A program made the position numbers and the translations under genes. Of a stretch of DNA of 64,000 bases, positions 1 to 35,700 are shown one piece after another. The notes beneath the pieces are model-generated. The model saw nothing but the letters and a program-made list of their open reading frames with translations. It was not told the origin of the DNA and ran no database searches. The number at the start of each line of letters is the position of its first letter. Positions within the stretch are counted from its first letter, which is position 1. The DNA comes from Atrichornis clamosus (Eukaryota; Chordata; Aves; Passeriformes; Menuridae), in contig WBMZ01003074.1 in assembly GCA_013400975.1 (NCBI GenBank), positions 1 to 64,000 of the forward strand. The letters run 5' to 3'.

Positions 1-64
1 CGCCCGGCCCCGCCGCCGCCCGCAGCCCGCCCCCGGCGCGGGGTGAGCGGGGGGCGCGCCGCCG

Positions 65-24637
<24,573 letters not shown>

Positions 24638-24661
<24 letters not shown>

Positions 24662-24709
24662 GTGAGTGACCTGTGCCACACCTTTCCCATACCCCTGGTG
24701 AGTGACCAG
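24638..24709 (+). repeat. tandem duplication of the exon 15 5' splice site
   Basis: Two ~36-nt copies of GCCACAC..CCCATACCCCTGGTGAGTGACC, differing by a few bases, sit head to tail. The first copy ends exon 15, so the repeat gives two identical CCTG|GTGAGT donors at 24662 and 24698. Choosing the second would add 12 codons (VSDLCHTFPIPL), partly repeating the exon's own FPIPL end. Confidence 0.9.
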
Positions 24710-26088
24710 TGCTCGTGTGCGTTGTGGTGCTGCCTGGCGGGACAGGGAGAGAGGTGCAGTGGTCATTGGGGTTCAAGGACAGGCACCACAGTAACCCACC
24801 ATGACCCAGGGTCTAACAAAAGCTTGCTAAACAGAATATTTTATGTTCTCCACAACTGGAGTTGGGCAAACGAATGAACACCAAAATATGTGAAAGAAAT
24901 ACCTCTGAACTGTACGGGACAGGGTGGTGTCTCTTCCTCCTGCCCATCCCTTGCTGCTTCCAGCCAGGATTCCTGGCTGCTGCTGTGCTTGTCTGTAGGC
25001 TTATGGGAACTGGAGGAAGCCCCAGGAGTAATATTCCAGATCCCAGCCCTCCCAGTGCAGATGGGTTCTCATGTTTTCTGCTGTCCTGGAAAAAGGCCCC
25101 AAATACTGAACAGGCCTTGGACTGGAATGTACCTACAAAAGAATTACTATTATTTTTTAACAACAATGATAATTTTTTAACAGTATCACATCCTTTCAGT
25201 CCAGGGAGTGTCATGTGAGAGTATGATGTTATAAGTGCAGTTTTCTTTCCTTTAAATTTCTTACCTCACAAAGTTTGGGTTCTACTTTATTGCGTGAGAA
25301 TTGTTATGAAAATACTGAATGAGCCGTTTTGAATGCTTGCATAAAATGTGATTCATATTATGCCCATTTTGCAAGGATTAGAAAAAAGATAACTTGATTT
25401 GGTTTGGCTTCTGGAATAGTTTTGATTTGCAGATGGAGATACTCTAAGCAGCTGGATTTTGCCGATGCAAATGGATTTTAAATTTTTGATTATTGATTAT
25501 TCTATATATGCATATGTTTTGGAAGTAATTGTAAATTAGAATATTAATCAACTTAGATGTTTTATAAATTTATATGAAAAGAAATCAAGCAAAGAGTACA
25601 TACTGGATACTTACCCTTTTTATCTTCATTTTACAATTTACTTGAATTTTCTGCAATAACATGCTGTTACCTTTTTTCATATTCATTGAGGCAGCTGCAA
25701 GGAGAGGCAATGGAACTTGGCAAGAACAAAAAATTTATTTCTAAAGCCTGCAGGTATGATGTAAGCAGATACAATAATTTTTAATCAGTGCAGTTTAAAA
25801 TCCCTTTCTGGAGTAAATAATGCCCTCTAAAATGCTTTGGGGTGAATCATATGTGTGAAAACTTGGCAGCAGAAGAACTGCTGTTAAAGAATTTCTTCAC
25901 TTGATAGCACCAAGTCATTTAATACAGTAAATGCACAGTATTTAACTTAGTAAAGGTGAGTTCTGGTGTCTGCCATAAATAATTCTAAGGAATGTCTGAG
26001 TCTGAACACATACATGTTGCTGATCCCTGGTGGGTCACCACTGTTCCTGGAGCTGTTTGTGAAAGTCACCAGTGCAGGCTGTGCGTGC
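24662..26088. other. start of the MED12L host intron, up to the GPR171 stop
   Basis: After the exon 15 donors this holds unremarkable sequence to 25.2 kb, then an AT-rich block (25.25-25.7 kb). An AATAAA on the minus strand at 25734-25739 could end GPR171 transcripts. No MED12L exon was found. Confidence 0.7.
25734..25739 (-). promoter_or_regulatory. possible GPR171 poly(A) signal
   Basis: AATAAA on the minus strand, about 350 nt downstream of the GPR171 stop. AT-rich surroundings make chance occurrence easy. Confidence 0.35.
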
Positions 26089-27240
26089 TCAGACCCAGAG
26101 TGTGAGTGTGGCACACGGGGCTGGGTGCTCACTGAAGGAGTGTTTTCCTTCTGCTCGGGCTCTCAGCTCGTCGGGAGCGCTGTCGGCCGCGGTGGCCGCG
26201 CCTGGAGTCACCCGGTGGCTCTTGGTGCTGCAGGTGGGCACCCTCTGCTCGTGTGTTCTAGGGTCAGGGCTGTACATCTGCTCTTCACTGCTGTGCTGCA
26301 CCTCCCCGTCTGTGAGAGCCTTGGTCTCTTTGGGGGCTGCAAATGTCTCCGTGAATTTCAGTCGGAACGATTTGGAAAGGTGGTAGTAGAGAATGGGGTC
26401 AAAGCAGAGGTTTGAGACTGCAAACAGCAGGGTGGACTCCTTGGCTTTGAAGAGAGCCTGTTTGAGGGGGCAGCTGGTTATGGTGTTGCTCTGGCTCAGC
26501 GTGTAGGGGATGCGCACGATGTGGTAGGGCACGAAGCAGAGCAGGTACCCGGCCGTCACCAGCAGGATGTGGGTCAGTGCCTTCTTCACCCTGCTGTAGC
26601 TCTCACTGTACTTGTGGCGGTAGAGTTGTCTAACAATGAGGAAATTGGAAATCAGGATCACGGCTGAGAAATTCAGGAAGATCGCTGTGCAGATGAAATT
26701 AGTGAACACGTGCCAGTCTCTCCCAAATTTTGTTTTGAAGTCGATGCATCCTGTGCCAGCTCTTTCTTCAATGTGTTTTATGGGAATAGCCATGTTAGGT
26801 ACAGTTATGAGGAGAACCATGGCCCACATGACTGCGGACAGTGTCTTGGCAAACCCAGGCTCCTGAATGCGGTAGATCTTAGAGCTGTGCATCAGCTGGA
26901 GGCAGCGATCCATGCTCACAAATCCCAAAAATATGATGGATAAATACATGTTCAGATAGATGAAACAGGCTGTAACTTGGCAGTGGAATATTCTCAGATT
27001 CCAGGATGCAATTCCTAGGTCAACAGTAATCTTCACTGGCAATGTCAAAGTCAACGAGAAATCTGCAGTGAGGAGGTTGATTAAGTAGATGCTCATACAC
27101 TTTTGCTTCTGATCCTTCTGTGTGAATGCCCACAGTGCGAAACAGCTTCCAATAATTCCCATAAGAAAAATCAAGTAGTAAAAATAGGTAAAAGTTTCCA
27201 TTTCTTCATAGATATGGCATTCAGAAGTATTGCTTGACAT
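26089..27240 (-). CDS. GPR171: G-protein-coupled receptor 171 with extended C-terminus
   Basis: Orphan-turned-peptide class A receptor of the P2Y12-like group at the plasma membrane; mammalian GPR171 answers to the neuropeptide BigLEN. The single coding exon gives 383 aa. From the ATG at 27240 the first 308 residues align without gaps to the mammalian protein (N-glycosylation sequon N4; seven hydrophobic segments; DRC in place of DRY at 111-113; CFVPYHIVRIPYTLSQ in TM6; LCFDPILYY in TM7). An open frame upstream lacks ATG until this codon. After PKETKA (308) the tail runs on for 75 residues, where the human protein has only about 11, and this part is G+C-rich. A clean acceptor (TTTCTGTAG) lies 49 nt upstream at 27290, so 5' UTR exons exist. 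It is antisense to MED12L, inside its intron. Confidence 0.95.
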   Translation of the reverse strand: MSSNTSECHIYEEMETFTYFYYLIFLMGIIGSCFALWAFTQKDQKQKCMSIYLINLLTADFSLTLTLPVKITVDLGIASWNLRIFHCQVTACFIYLNMYLSIIFLGFVSMDRCLQLMHSSKIYRIQEPGFAKTLSAVMWAMVLLITVPNMAIPIKHIEERAGTGCIDFKTKFGRDWHVFTNFICTAIFLNFSAVILISNFLIVRQLYRHKYSESYSRVKKALTHILLVTAGYLLCFVPYHIVRIPYTLSQSNTITSCPLKQALFKAKESTLLFAVSNLCFDPILYYHLSKSFRLKFTETFAAPKETKALTDGEVQHSSEEQMYSPDPRTHEQRVPTCSTKSHRVTPGAATAADSAPDELRARAEGKHSFSEHPAPCATLTLWV

Positions 27241-27289
27241 TGTAAACTCCCTGTGCGAGTTGGCTTTGCTGCTGGGAAGTATCAAGGAC

Positions 27290-28653
27290 CTACAGAAAGA
27301 ACCAAGAGGACATCAATGACATCAACCTTTCCTGAGCAACAGTAATTATTCTCTTAGAATTTTGTTTGATTAATTCTAAGAAAAAAATGCAATTAGGAAG
27401 AAATATTTTTCTCTCTCTTCATGCCACTTCCCAGATATTCAGGAGGACTCTGTTCTCATTTTGGAAGAGTTAAGAATGTATTAGGATTTGTTTCTGAAAA
27501 CATAGAGCCTTCTGAGCAGCTCTTCCACTACAGCAGCTTTTCTGGGACTGTTTGCTTCAACACCCTCCTCCAGCCAAAATGCCAGAGAAGAAGGTTTTAA
27601 TCTATGTAAGCATCTGGTTAATAACTATCATACTAAAACTTCTTAATGCTTGAAGGCTTGAAACTGTGCCTAAAAAAAAGTAGTATTTGTAGCATCCTTG
27701 TTCTGTAAAAATGCATTGGGAGTTCTGAGTGAATGCACTGTCTGACCAATATGCAGATATGTCAGAGGGTGAGCAAATGGTCCCATCAGTCCTAAGGTTT
27801 GCAAACTGCTCTCTATTCCTACTTGAACAGAGGATGAATTAATCGTATATTTTTATGAGGTCTTTGGAAAAAGCACATTTTGAAAGAAGCACGTAATAAA
27901 TAATTTTGCTCACTTACTTTGTAGGGTTCACTAGAGAAGGAAAGTAGAAAATTTTGGTCCTATTTTAACTAAATGTGTGACTCCAAGACTGAGGGGTTTT
28001 TGTTTGCTTGCTACACTGCATCAGGCTGCTACAGAGAATGGCTGTGGGAAAGACTGTTCCTTTGAATTTCTTGGAATGAAAACCAATACATTTCTGTCTG
28101 CGGCACTGCAACACTTCTATTTCTTTATATTGTTCCTAATTTTAATATACAGTATAAGAAAACTACTGCAATGGCACATATAATTTCTTCTGTAAAATTG
28201 TATCCAGTTTTGCTTTGTGTGTAAAGCAAAGTGATTGCAGATACTCCAGTGGTTTAAAATGTTGGGGAAAGCAGTTGGTCCCTTGCAGTTGGCCCTCTGC
28301 AGGTGTCTCTGTCCTGAGAACAGGCAGCTGGGTTGGATTGGGTCTGGGTGTGTGCAGTGAGGGTGAGGGCAGGCAGTGCTGTTGGTGGCTGGGCTCCTTG
28401 CCATGCTCCGAGGCGTTGGAGTCTCCTGCTCCGTGGCTCGGGTGCAGCCCGGCTCGTCCCCATCCTTCACGGGGTGAGGGGACACCTGGCAAACCCAGCC
28501 CTGCAGGGCTGTGACACGGTGACACTGGCTACTGGCAGAGCCAAGGGTGGTTTGCCAAGTACCTGAGCCCGACCTCCTGTGTATTTGGCACGGTTGGATT
28601 TTGGGCTGAGAGATCTAAACAGGCTGAAACAGACAGAGACTGAAACCACGTAC
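27290..28653 (-). other. probable GPR171 5' UTR intron
   Basis: On the minus strand a good donor (CAG|GTACGT, intron starting 28653) and a good acceptor (TTTCTGTAG, exon restarting 27289) bracket 1.36 kb just upstream of the GPR171 ATG. No coding content inside. Confidence 0.45.
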
Positions 28654-28800
28654 CTGCCCCTGTGGCCTGGCGTCTTCTGAGCACTGGGCTGCGGAGGTCT
28701 GGTGTCCCTCAGCAACTGCTCTCCCAGCCCGATGCTGTGGAACCTTCTGCACAGGCTGCCTCTGCCGGGCTCTGAAAATGTGGCTGTGGTTTTTAAATGA
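28654..28800 (-). promoter_or_regulatory. candidate GPR171 promoter and first exon
   Basis: A TTTAAA box (28792-28797, minus strand) stands about 30 nt before a possible start near 28765. An exon-like stretch then ends at 28654 in CAG|GTACGT. Mammalian GPR171 also has untranslated 5' exons. Position and direction fit, but there is no proof of transcription. Confidence 0.35.
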
Positions 28801-31377
28801 GCCGACTGACGCAGTTACAGCCAGCGTTCAAATAGCTAAATCACGTGGAAGTTACCCAAAAGAGTGGTGACAGAAAGAAATAAGTGCTCACGGAACAGCC
28901 CAGAGCTGTCTCTTTCCTCTTCCCTGAGGAGAGGCATGCAGGGGGCTGTAAGTGTGTGACATCAGTGGCTGTTCCTTTGCTTTTGTTTTCATAAATTTGA
29001 AAGTCTGTTTCCTCCCTTCCCCACATATATCTTACATTTAAAATCTGTCTGGAATCAGGATTTTGTAATGTAGTTGGTCCTCATTCATTGCAATATTCCT
29101 TCATGAAATTCTAGGTTTTGGGAATCTTGTGGTGTTTGTTTTAGAGTTATACCTTAGTTTGCAGATTTGAAGGCACCTAGGATTCTGCTGATCGGAATGA
29201 ACATTCTAAATCTTTGGACATTTTCCAAGCACTATTGAAAATAAAAATGACACATTAGGGAAGTAGGGGAAATACTTTCGTTTGTTTGTTTTTGGAAGCC
29301 ATGAGAAAAGATCTGACACCATGCCAGGGGTGAGGTACTCACAGCAGTACTGAAACTCCAGCTGGTGGCACTTGCTTGTAGTTGAGAATCCACAGGAATT
29401 TACAAACCCTGTACCAGAGCTTTGTGAAGGAACAGATGAAGAATGTCTGGTTTTATGTTTAGTCATAAACTGAAAGTTCAGACCATATTTGTCAAAATGC
29501 TTCCAAAGCTTCATAATCTGGAATGATCCTGCGTCCAGTTGTGAGCAAACATGGACTCATTTTATGGTATTCTCACATGAAGCTGATCTTCCCATACTTG
29601 TAGAGTTTTTTTTAACCCAAACTGCAGCACTGTCGGTTGTTTCTATCTGTGTGTCTCTTTCTGTTGGTTTTCCCTTTTCTGTAGAGTCAGTTTACAGCTC
29701 AGGGAACTTTTTCAGGTCTAAAACGACAAAGTGATGGTTTGACAAACCTTTACTGCTAAATGGTCTTCCCTTCCTGCAGACGTATTGTGGGAGGAGAACA
29801 GGCATGGGAATGTGAGTTCCTTGGGTGTGTGAGGAGTTGGCTTGGGATATCTGAGGCATTATAGACTGGGAGAGATGTGAAAGGATTAATTTACTCAGTG
29901 CTGAAAAAAAATTGGCCTCAGTTCATCCAGAAAAGTAAGCAGCAAGGCTGAGGAGATGGCTGAGGAGATGGAACAAGGCCGAGGAGAGGCTTGGTTTGAC
30001 ACTGGTGTTACTTGGGACTTGTCACTCACAGGGCGGGATTGCAGCAGGATCAGGGATATGGGAGCATTTCCTGACTAGGAAAACTCTTGGAGAAGGATTT
30101 TTTCAACATGAATGAAAAGCTGGAAATGTAGTGTCCCTTTTGACCATGGGTGTTGATCACCATCCTTTCCCCTGGTGCCTGTATGTAGATTCTTGTCATT
30201 CTAATACCAGTAATCTGGCAGGGTGTGAAACAATGACACAATATAAATAACTTTTCCAAAGTTTGCAAAGCAATTAAGAAGTTATTCAGATATACGTTGT
30301 AGAAGTGTTTTCATCTGTCTTTGCCAGTGATCTCTCACAGCCGCAGTTATGTAAATTTACGTAGGCAAATACCAAGCCCTGCCGTGTAGGGAACTGAATG
30401 TTTTTGCCATAAATGACAAAAGATCTCCCACCAAACACCAGATTCCCTTCCCCAGCAGGCTGGTTCCCTTGCTTGGAGGGCAGAGCCTGCAGAGCCTCAG
30501 TTTGACAGGCAAGGAGCTCTCAGCCATATAAATAATCTTGTATGTATTTTCTTTAACAAACGCAACCCAAACACAGCCTTTTCCCGTAGTCCCTGCAGGC
30601 AGAATCGAGTTGGAGACCCCTGCCCCCACAGTGCAAAGGATGCCCAGGCTGCCCAGGGCTGGGGTACTGGTGCTCATGGGGATCAGGCTGGAACTGCTCT
30701 GCAGGAAGGTGGGAAATAACGGAGCTGAATTTGCTCCACAAAGCAAAACTGTTTGTGAACCCAGTGGAGGTGTCCAGACCTTCAGCTGGAATACAATCCT
30801 GTGGAATGATAGACTCCTGCTGCTGCTGACCAGTGGCCTTGGATCAAGAGAACTTATGCACAGCCTTGGAGAAGGTGCAATGACCAAGTGTTTAAAAATT
30901 TTTCACCCTTAGATCTGTTAGGACTAAAATGGAATGCAGTGGCAGAAAGGTGAAGGACATATTATTTCTGTTCCTATAGCTTGTTAAGTAAAATGAAGGC
31001 ATTCAGCTTCCAGAGCCACTGTCTGAAAGCTTTAGTGGATACTTATGCCCTGGTAGGTTTTCCCTGTACAATGATAAAATCAATTAAAGAAAAAAAAAGC
31101 TGCTCTGAAAAATAAGGTTATAAAAGAGATTATATTTGCATAGAGCAGGTTGTTGGCTTTCAGCTGTTACCTTGGTACAGACAGAAATGCTTTATTGCTG
31201 TGTCAAAAGCATGAGGAAACCAGCAAACCATTCTTTGGGGATTTAAATGTACTGGAGTTTCTAGACAGCCGTACTTGTGTGACTCTGTGGTGTTCTTGCC
31301 TCCTCCTGCACCAGCAGCGAGGGAGTTGCTACAGTTTGGTGTGGATGTGTTTCTGTTCATGTAAGTTCAGAGAAGCA

Positions 31378-31404
31378 GGTGGGTGTGGGTGTGGGTGTGT
31401 TGGA
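31378..31404 (+). repeat. (GTGGGT)n simple repeat
   Basis: About four copies of the hexamer GTGGGT in a row. Confidence 0.8.
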
Positions 31405-31639
31405 TGGTCCTTTCAGAGTCCCATGGCCTGGAGCTCCAGAATGTGCTGTTCCAGGTACTCTTCTCTCTGTTTTTGAGATCCAGATGGGTCATGTCACACC
31501 CAAATGCAATCACAGCATCAGCTGAAACAGCATGTAATGAATATATTGGCACATGCAATAATGGTTTTAGGCACAGAAATAGCACTTGGTGTTACGATGA
31601 AACCCCTCTTCTGTTTGTTGCTGGTTCTCATCTGCTCAG

Positions 31640-31645
31640 TTTATT
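31640..31645 (-). promoter_or_regulatory. possible P2RY14 poly(A) signal
   Basis: AATAAA on the minus strand, 60 nt beyond the P2RY14 stop; it would give a very short 3' UTR. Other signals further down are possible. Confidence 0.35.
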
Positions 31646-31704
31646 TGGGACATTTGCATTCATGAATAACTTCCTGAAATGTGCATTATTGTACAGACAC
31701 GAAC

Positions 31705-32718
31705 CTACATGATGTTTATACTTTCCCGAAGTGTATTTGATCTTCTGGATTTAGAAATTTCAACCTCACTTGAAGCTTTCAGCTTGAGATGCAGTTTTTG
31801 ATACAACTTTTCTCTAAAGGGGAGGCAGAGGAAAAAATAAATAATGGGGTCAAGGCAGACGTTTGCAGCAGACAGCACCAGAGTGAACTCCTTGGCATAG
31901 TACAGTGACTTTTGAGACTGGCAGGTGAACTGGGAGCTGGTCTGGCTCAGGGTGTATGGGGTTCTGCAGAGGTGGTAGGGCACAAAGCAAACCACAAACA
32001 CAAACATGATGGTGAATATGTTCCGGCTGGTTTTTCTCTTGGCCATGTCTGAGCTCCTTCGGAATTTTTTGTAAGAGCTGTATATTTTTTTGGATATAGA
32101 AGTGTAAAATATTATTAGCAGGAAGAAAACAACCCAGAATATCCCTGTGCAGATGTAGGTTGTTGCTTTGTGCCACTGTCTGCCAAGCTCACTTTTAAGA
32201 CCTATACATTTTCTGGAGTAATTGTCTTTAGTGATTTCGTTAGTTAAAATCATATTTGGAAATGACATAAGCATTAGCAATAGCCATATGATTATAGAGA
32301 CCACCTTGCTGTAGTTAACGGTGTGAACAAAGGAGGTGAACAAAGGCTTTACGATTTTGTAGTACCTGTCAAACCCTATGAGGCCAAAAAAAGTGATCCC
32401 GATGTACATGTTCATGTAGAACACAACTGCAGAGTACCTGCACACGAACTGGTTGAGCTCTGGAGGTGCAATTTCTGAATCAGCAAGGATTTTGAAAGGG
32501 AATGTCAGGCTCATGAGGAGATCGGCCACAGCGATGTTTTTGAGATAGACAATAAAACTCTTTGTGCTGGAGACGTAGAGGAAGACCCAGGCTGCCACGG
32601 CGTTCAGCGAGAGCCCTGCCAGGAAGATGAAGCAGTAGAGCAGAGGAATGACTGTCGTGGTTATCACCGTGCTGTGGCTGCAGTTGTTTCCCGAGGAGTT
32701 GGTGCTGGAGTTGAACAT
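31705..32718 (-). CDS. P2RY14: P2Y purinoceptor 14 (UDP-glucose/UDP receptor)
   Basis: Gi-coupled plasma-membrane receptor for UDP-sugars (UDP-glucose, UDP-galactose, UDP-glucuronate) and UDP, used as a danger signal by immune and epithelial cells. The 337-aa product is within one residue of the human length and is collinear with it. Visible: N-glycosylation sequons at N3, N7 and N12; N39 and D66 (positions 1.50 and 2.50); C93 for the TM3-ECL2 disulphide; DRY at 117-119 followed by YKIVKPL; TM6 [21 protein letters not shown]7 [12 protein letters not shown]; and a basic tail ending [13 protein letters not shown]. The start is the only ATG before TM1 and is preceded by a splice acceptor (CTTCTAG, exon from 32736). 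A four-codon uORF ends one base before it. Confidence 0.96.
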   Translation of the reverse strand: MFNSSTNSSGNNCSHSTVITTTVIPLLYCFIFLAGLSLNAVAAWVFLYVSSTKSFIVYLKNIAVADLLMSLTFPFKILADSEIAPPELNQFVCRYSAVVFYMNMYIGITFFGLIGFDRYYKIVKPLFTSFVHTVNYSKVVSIIIWLLLMLMSFPNMILTNEITKDNYSRKCIGLKSELGRQWHKATTYICTGIFWVVFFLLIIFYTSISKKIYSSYKKFRRSSDMAKRKTSRNIFTIMFVFVVCFVPYHLCRTPYTLSQTSSQFTCQSQKSLYYAKEFTLVLSAANVCLDPIIYFFLCLPFREKLYQKLHLKLKASSEVEISKSRRSNTLRESINIM

Positions 32719-32719
32719 C

Positions 32720-32734
32720 TTACAGTACCTTCAT
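32720..32734 (-). promoter_or_regulatory. minimal uORF (MKVL, stop) abutting the P2RY14 start
   Basis: In the same exon as the P2RY14 start, ATG AAG GTA CTG TAA ends one base before the receptor ATG. Because the acceptor (exon from 32736) lies just upstream, this uORF should be in the mature mRNA. Its own ATG is one base from the exon edge, so its context depends on the upstream exon. Confidence 0.6.
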
Positions 32735-32736
32735 TC

Positions 32737-35700
32737 CTAGAAGCAGATAAAGAGTATCTCAGTGGGTCAGAGTGGTGCTGGGCTTTCTGCTAATTACTGT
32801 AAGTTTTCTACTCTTGCTTCCAAATAAACTCGGGATGCCTCTGAGAAATGGCCTCGTTCCCACATCACAGGGTATTTTCCGAGTGGTGCCATCTCACTCT
32901 CTGGTGATGTTCAAGGCCTTGTTGCTGCTCTGAACAGAGGATCCATTTGTTTCTCTGTTTGACTTTAACCCATTGCCTTCCAGCCCAGGGCTGCCCCTTT
33001 CCTGCAGGCATGAGCCCACTTGCTGTGAGCTGGGACTGACCCACAGCAACCTGGTGACTCAAAGGGTTAATGAGATGTGTTTAAGTTCCAGTTTGTACTT
33101 TTAGCACTAATTTACCAGGAAGCACGAGGGGTATGAATATTCCTGGTCAAAATGTTCTGTAAAAACCCCTCTTCTGTTAGTCAAGTGTGGAGATATCCAG
33201 CATATGCCAATATTTCCCACTGTTCCCTTGCAAGGAACTCGTGTGTGCAGCTGGCAGAGTTTGCTTTAAGCTTCCAACAGCCCAGCACAGGAGTGTGTCC
33301 GTGTGCTAGTTTGTAATGTGGGAGCTAGAGCTGGCTTCTCAAGTCAGATTTACATTTTAAAGGATCTCCAAGAAGAAATCACATCTGCTGTCTGCTTTTC
33401 TTTGCCAGAATGTTTGTGGGGGTGGATTATCCTCTGTGGGGAGGGCAGAACAAATATAGATGTAACGCTGCTGTATTTGGCAGGTGAAACCCTGGGCAAC
33501 TGGAAAATATGTGCCTTGGAGCTGGGAAAGGACTCACCTTGACTTTCAGAAAATACAGAATTTCCTTTTATCCACAATTCTGAATCAGTAGCTGATATCT
33601 CTGTGGAGCAGGCTGAAACCTGAATGTAACCTTGCAAGAACTAGAGATGGACATTTTCTCTCAAATAGGTAAAATTGTCTCCTTTGGTGTGTTATTTTCT
33701 GTATCTCTTGCAGATGCTATAAAAGCTGATCAGCTTAGGTGTGTTGTGGAACCTGCATGGATGAGAGGAACGATGGAGCAGGTGTTACCCTTGCCCACCC
33801 AAAGCCTGCACTTAACCTCTTCCTGGTCATTCCCCCATCAGAGCAGTCTTTGTCTTTCAGCTCTGGTCATCAAGGCATTTGTTTTTGTTTGGCTGGGGTT
33901 TTAAAAGAAAAAGATGGTTTGGAGAGCAGAGATAGTAGAAATACCACATGAATAGATGCATTAGGGTGGGGAGGTAATGTGGATACAGCTTGGGGTGATA
34001 GTGCTGAAATTAGAAGGATCTTCTGTAAGAGCACTAATAGCAAATGGCATTTTTATTTAAAAACTGTTCTCTTCTGCTGTGTCCGTGTTCATTTCCTCCC
34101 CCCAGGCTGTCACACCAGGAGCCTCTCTCTGCACAGTGTGTGCTTAGAACTTGGTCCCTCTCTGTAGGGTTTTCTACAGTCAAGAACCCACAGGTGGGTC
34201 TTTCTATGCTTTGACTTGGGGGCAGATATTAAATTGTTTAGGAAGTTCACGAAGCATGTTTTGTGCTGAGGTATCATACAACAAAGGATTATTTCAGAAC
34301 TTCGTGATTAGAGATGTGGACATCAAATCTTTGTAAAGTCTCTTGTGTCTTTGCAGCATGGAGGACACCCTAGACAAATTTTACATTTGATGCCAGCAGA
34401 TTTATCAACTCTCTATCACTGAGAGGGAGCTACAGCCAGGCCAGACTCCATGCATCTTTCTGTATCATTGGCATGTCCTTACCTTTCCTCACTTGCCTGC
34501 TGTGGTGCTTTGCTGAGGGTCCAGAGCGTTGTCCATTCCCAGGCATGGGGCCTCTGCTCTTGCTGGAGTCCTGTGGGAGAGAGATCCAGTCCTGTGTCGT
34601 GACACAGGACAGTGCAAACCTGCAGTGCCAAGGGGCTCCCACAGCACAACACCTGATCAGTGCTCAGACGTCTAAGTTTCAGATCTTTCAGCAGAACTTC
34701 AGAAGTGGCTAGGGACAGAGCCGTGTTCAAGCTGAACCCCATCACCGCGTGGGTAAGGCTAGAGGCTCCTGTGTCACCCTGCTGTGCGTCACAGCTTTGT
34801 GTTCACGGTCAGTTTTATCTGTTCTCTTTGTCACCTTATCACACTTGGCTCTTTCTGGAGGGCTTTGTGCTGCAGCGCTGAGCAGTTCAGCACTGACAGC
34901 AAACACTGTCACCTCGCTGGCCTGCCTCTCTGTCAGTCGTGGTCCCAGCATGGCTCCTCTACTGGCTGCTGTGGGAGGCAGAGGGTGCGTGTTAGCGCCA
35001 GCACTTGGGAGGGGTGTCACTACAGCCTGTTGTACTTGAGCAGCAGTTCTTGCTCAAATGCTTGGGCCAGCATAAAGTACATTAATTCTGTGTAAATAAT
35101 GTCAACTAGTTGTGCAAAACCAGCAAACTTGATTCACGAGATGAACAAGATTGATTCGGTAAAATATAGAAAAGTTCTGAACTTTCTCAGCTTGCAGATC
35201 ATGTTGTCTTGGCAAAACACACAAAAGGGAAGTTGCATAAACCATTAGACGTGTTCAGTCCCTTCTGAGGTCAGACTCTTGCACTGTCCCCTGTGACCCT
35301 TCCAGTAGCATTAAGGCAATTCTTGACTTCTGTAACTTAGCTGTCAAGTTTCAAAGTTCAGCACTGCTTTACTGAATGTAAGAATAATATTTACAAGTTG
35401 TTTATCTTAGTTATTTATTTATCCTGAACTTACCAGAGGTTGTGTAGTACCAAGAGCACTTTTTAGCTATTTATGGAAACTAATGCAGCTGTTTAATAAA
35501 TATGTAATACAGTTACTGGGTCAGGTCACTGTCACCAGAAATCTTTTCTGAACTGCAACATGGGGTAAATCAGGGGAGACAACCACGCTGATGGTAGCTC
35601 TGATGTTAGGAGGAAGCCAGAGAAGGAGGAAGCACATGCACACCACAGTCATTGAGGGTTGTGCTGAGTGTGCTAAAAGAAGAATCTCGTTTTAGGATTG

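Larger units (their letters stand above)
28801..31704. other. spacer between GPR171 and P2RY14
   Basis: Includes a three-fold GGCTGAGGAGAT-type short repeat (29946-29990), a (GTGGGT)n tract (31378-31402) and an unassigned 176-codon open stretch on the minus strand (30357-30887) that I do not recognise. No known gene seen. Confidence 0.7.

Noticed and set aside
27241..27285. 15-codon upstream extension of GPR171
   Set aside because: It begins at TTG, not ATG. The ATG at 27240 gives an N-terminus of the same length as the human protein, and the stretch upstream is 5' UTR next to a splice acceptor.
30633..30660. CR1-like GGCTGCCCAGGG motif
   Set aside because: The match is a dozen bases and the flanks do not follow the CR1 consensus.
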